This document shows, piece after piece, positions 63,199 to 64,000 of a stretch of DNA of 64,000 nt. Where the stretch lies: NCBI GenBank assembly GCA_028288725.1, contig JAQGIC010000037.1:1-64000 (forward strand). The letters are read 5' to 3'. Below the pieces are notes generated by a model, which worked only from the letters and a program-made list of their open reading frames with translations, was not told the DNA's origin and did not search any database. Both the position numbers and the translations under genes were made by a program. Every line of letters begins with the position of its first letter. The first letter of the stretch is position 1. The stretch is from Rhodospirillales bacterium (GTDB lineage Bacteria > Pseudomonadota > Alphaproteobacteria > ATCC43930 > CGMCC-115725).

Positions 63199-63226
63199 CC
63201 CGAGCCCATGGCGATGGGCTTGGGCG
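63199..63226. terminator. Hairpin after the DUF305 gene
   Basis: 12-bp stem GCCCGAGCCCAT / ATGGGCTTGGGC (one G-U pair) with loop GGCG, starting 10 nt after the DUF305 stop. It lacks a U-run. Confidence 0.55.
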
Positions 63227-63475
63227 TCAGCGCATGAAGCCGCGTGCCGCGTGCTCCAGGGTCAGCGAAGCCACCATGGTCACGCTCAGCCAGGTCGCCG
63301 GCGACAGGATTCCCGCGGCACGATCCCCAACCGTAACGCCGCGGATCGGACGGTGCGACGCTGATAGAACCAGGCGTTCACGAGTCCGAGCGCGACGAGA
63401 AGGAGCTTCGGCACGAACCATGGGTTCATGCCCGCGACCATGGGGCAGTAGAGGAACAGCGCCGATCGGACTTCA
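63227..63475 (-). pseudogene. Frameshifted remnant of a small membrane protein
   Basis: One minus-strand frame reads SALFLYCPMVAGMNPWFVPK and LLLVALGLVNAWFYQRR, an integral-membrane pattern, but then runs into a stop. A second frame continues with DRAAGILSPATWLSVTMVASL to the stop at 63227, as expected for the last TM helix of the same protein. Together they look like the C-terminal half of a DUF2214/DUF6644-type membrane protein broken by a frameshift and missing its N-terminus, which would lie where the permease gene now starts. Confidence 0.6.
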
Positions 63476-63493
63476 CAAATTCGGAGGATAGCC

Positions 63494-64000
63494 GTGCAGG
63501 ATCTTCTCGGAAAAATCGGCCAAGCCGTCCTGATGACCTTCGGCATGTTCTGGCAGGTCGGCTGGAGCCTGGTGCTCGGCTTCGCGCTGTCGGGCCTGAT
63601 CCAAGCCGTCGTCTCCAAGGACCGCATGCGTGCCGCCCTTGGCCGCGACGGCTTCCGGGAAATCGCACTGGCGACCGGTCTGGGAGCGGCAAGTTCGAGC
63701 TGCTCCTACGCGTCGGCGGCGGTGATGAAGACGCTGTTCAAGAAGGGCGCGGCGCTGGTGCCGTCGCTCGCCTTCCTGTTCGCCTCGACCAACCTCGTGA
63801 TCGAACTCGGCATCATCCTCTACCTGCTGATGGGCTGGCAATTCATGGCGGCCGAGTGGGTCGGCGGCATCGTGCTCATCGCCATCCTGTCGACGCTGGT
63901 CCGGCTGACCTATCCGACCGATCTGGTCGAGCAGGCACGCAACCATCCGGAGCCGACGAGCGGACATGAGCATTCCGGCATGACCGCACAGGGCGGGACC
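63494..64000 (+). CDS. ArsP/DUF318-family permease, C-terminus cut by window edge
   Basis: GTG at 63494 with GGAGG 6 nt upstream; open to the end of the window, so absent from the ORF track. At least three TM segments are visible. The Cys-containing motif LGAASSSCSYASAAVMKTLFKKGA and SLAFLFASTNLVIELGIILY are characteristic of DUF318/ArsP permeases (export of organoarsenicals or related compounds). A charged, His-containing loop (PEPTSGHEHSG) is at the edge. Confidence 0.85.
   Translation, partial: MQDLLGKIGQAVLMTFGMFWQVGWSLVLGFALSGLIQAVVSKDRMRAALGRDGFREIALATGLGAASSSCSYASAAVMKTLFKKGAALVPSLAFLFASTNLVIELGIILYLLMGWQFMAAEWVGGIVLIAILSTLVRLTYPTDLVEQARNHPEPTSGHEHSGMTAQGGT

Overview
The window is GC-rich, densely packed bacterial chromosome. 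Codon usage, the TAT-exported respiratory enzymes, a DmeR/DmeF pair and a TarD-type D-tartrate dehydratase suggest an alphaproteobacterium, probably Rhodospirillales- or Rhizobiales-like. That placement is inference; there is no rRNA here to settle it. I see no CRISPR array, transposase or phage gene.

Region 1 (1-29.3 kb) is an exopolysaccharide/biofilm locus. At the left edge, on the minus strand, are three signalling genes: a protein with RsbW-like kinase, receiver and SpoIIE/PP2C phosphatase domains, a sigma-54-dependent response regulator with two tandem Fis-type HTHs, and a hybrid histidine kinase with a terminal Hpt domain that runs off the window. Next comes a ten-gene minus-strand operon (about 19.3 to 5.9 kb), mostly joined by 1-4 base stop/start overlaps: glycosyltransferases, Wzx flippase, Wzy-type ligase/polymerase, hexapeptide acyltransferase, a secreted glycoside-hydrolase-like protein, a lipoprotein, Wzz/GumC and a GT2-sugar-phosphate transferase fusion. 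A plus-strand operon (21.6-25.3 kb) encodes a STAS anti-sigma antagonist, a small lipoprotein, a six-SLBB Wza-type exporter and a CpsD-like P-loop protein. A near-consensus -24/-12 promoter precedes the STAS gene. The architecture (STAS, lipoprotein, Wza, CpsD, RsbW-REC-PP2C, sigma-54 regulator, hybrid kinase, sugar transferase) closely resembles the Vibrio fischeri syp biofilm locus. A cupin, an orphan exosortase-family protein with a membrane-anchored companion, a 42-residue peptide and an AsmA-like protein follow.

Region 2 (29.4-44.3 kb) is mixed metabolism and transport: a CYTH protein, GlgX glycogen debranching enzyme, a LysR regulator divergent from D-tartrate dehydratase, a small ORF with an intrinsic terminator, a MarR remnant, a divergent Nramp transporter, an AT-rich gene-free stretch, a secreted protein of unknown function, and a LysR regulator divergent from a hydrolase-like protein, an RND permease, its membrane-fusion protein and a cytochrome c.

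Region 3 (44.5-55.8 kb) is a complete selenocysteine island: FdnG with an in-frame UGA (Sec199) and a SECIS hairpin, FdnH, FdnI, FdhE, SelD, a small unknown protein, tRNA-Sec, SelB, a Sel1-repeat protein and SelA. The whole tRNA-Sec gene lies inside, and in frame with, the 3' end of the selB ORF.

Region 4 (56-64 kb) carries a TAT-exported bicupin of the oxalate decarboxylase family, a beta-propeller protein, an exported Fe/Mn superoxide dismutase and a degenerate rhodanese-like protein, then an ATP-grasp-like protein, DUF1289, the DmeF/DmeR cobalt-nickel efflux pair with its G-tract operator, a DUF305 protein, a frameshifted membrane-protein remnant and the start of an ArsP/DUF318 permease. 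Exported oxalate decarboxylase beside periplasm-facing formate dehydrogenase-N suggests that oxalate-derived formate feeds the respiratory chain.
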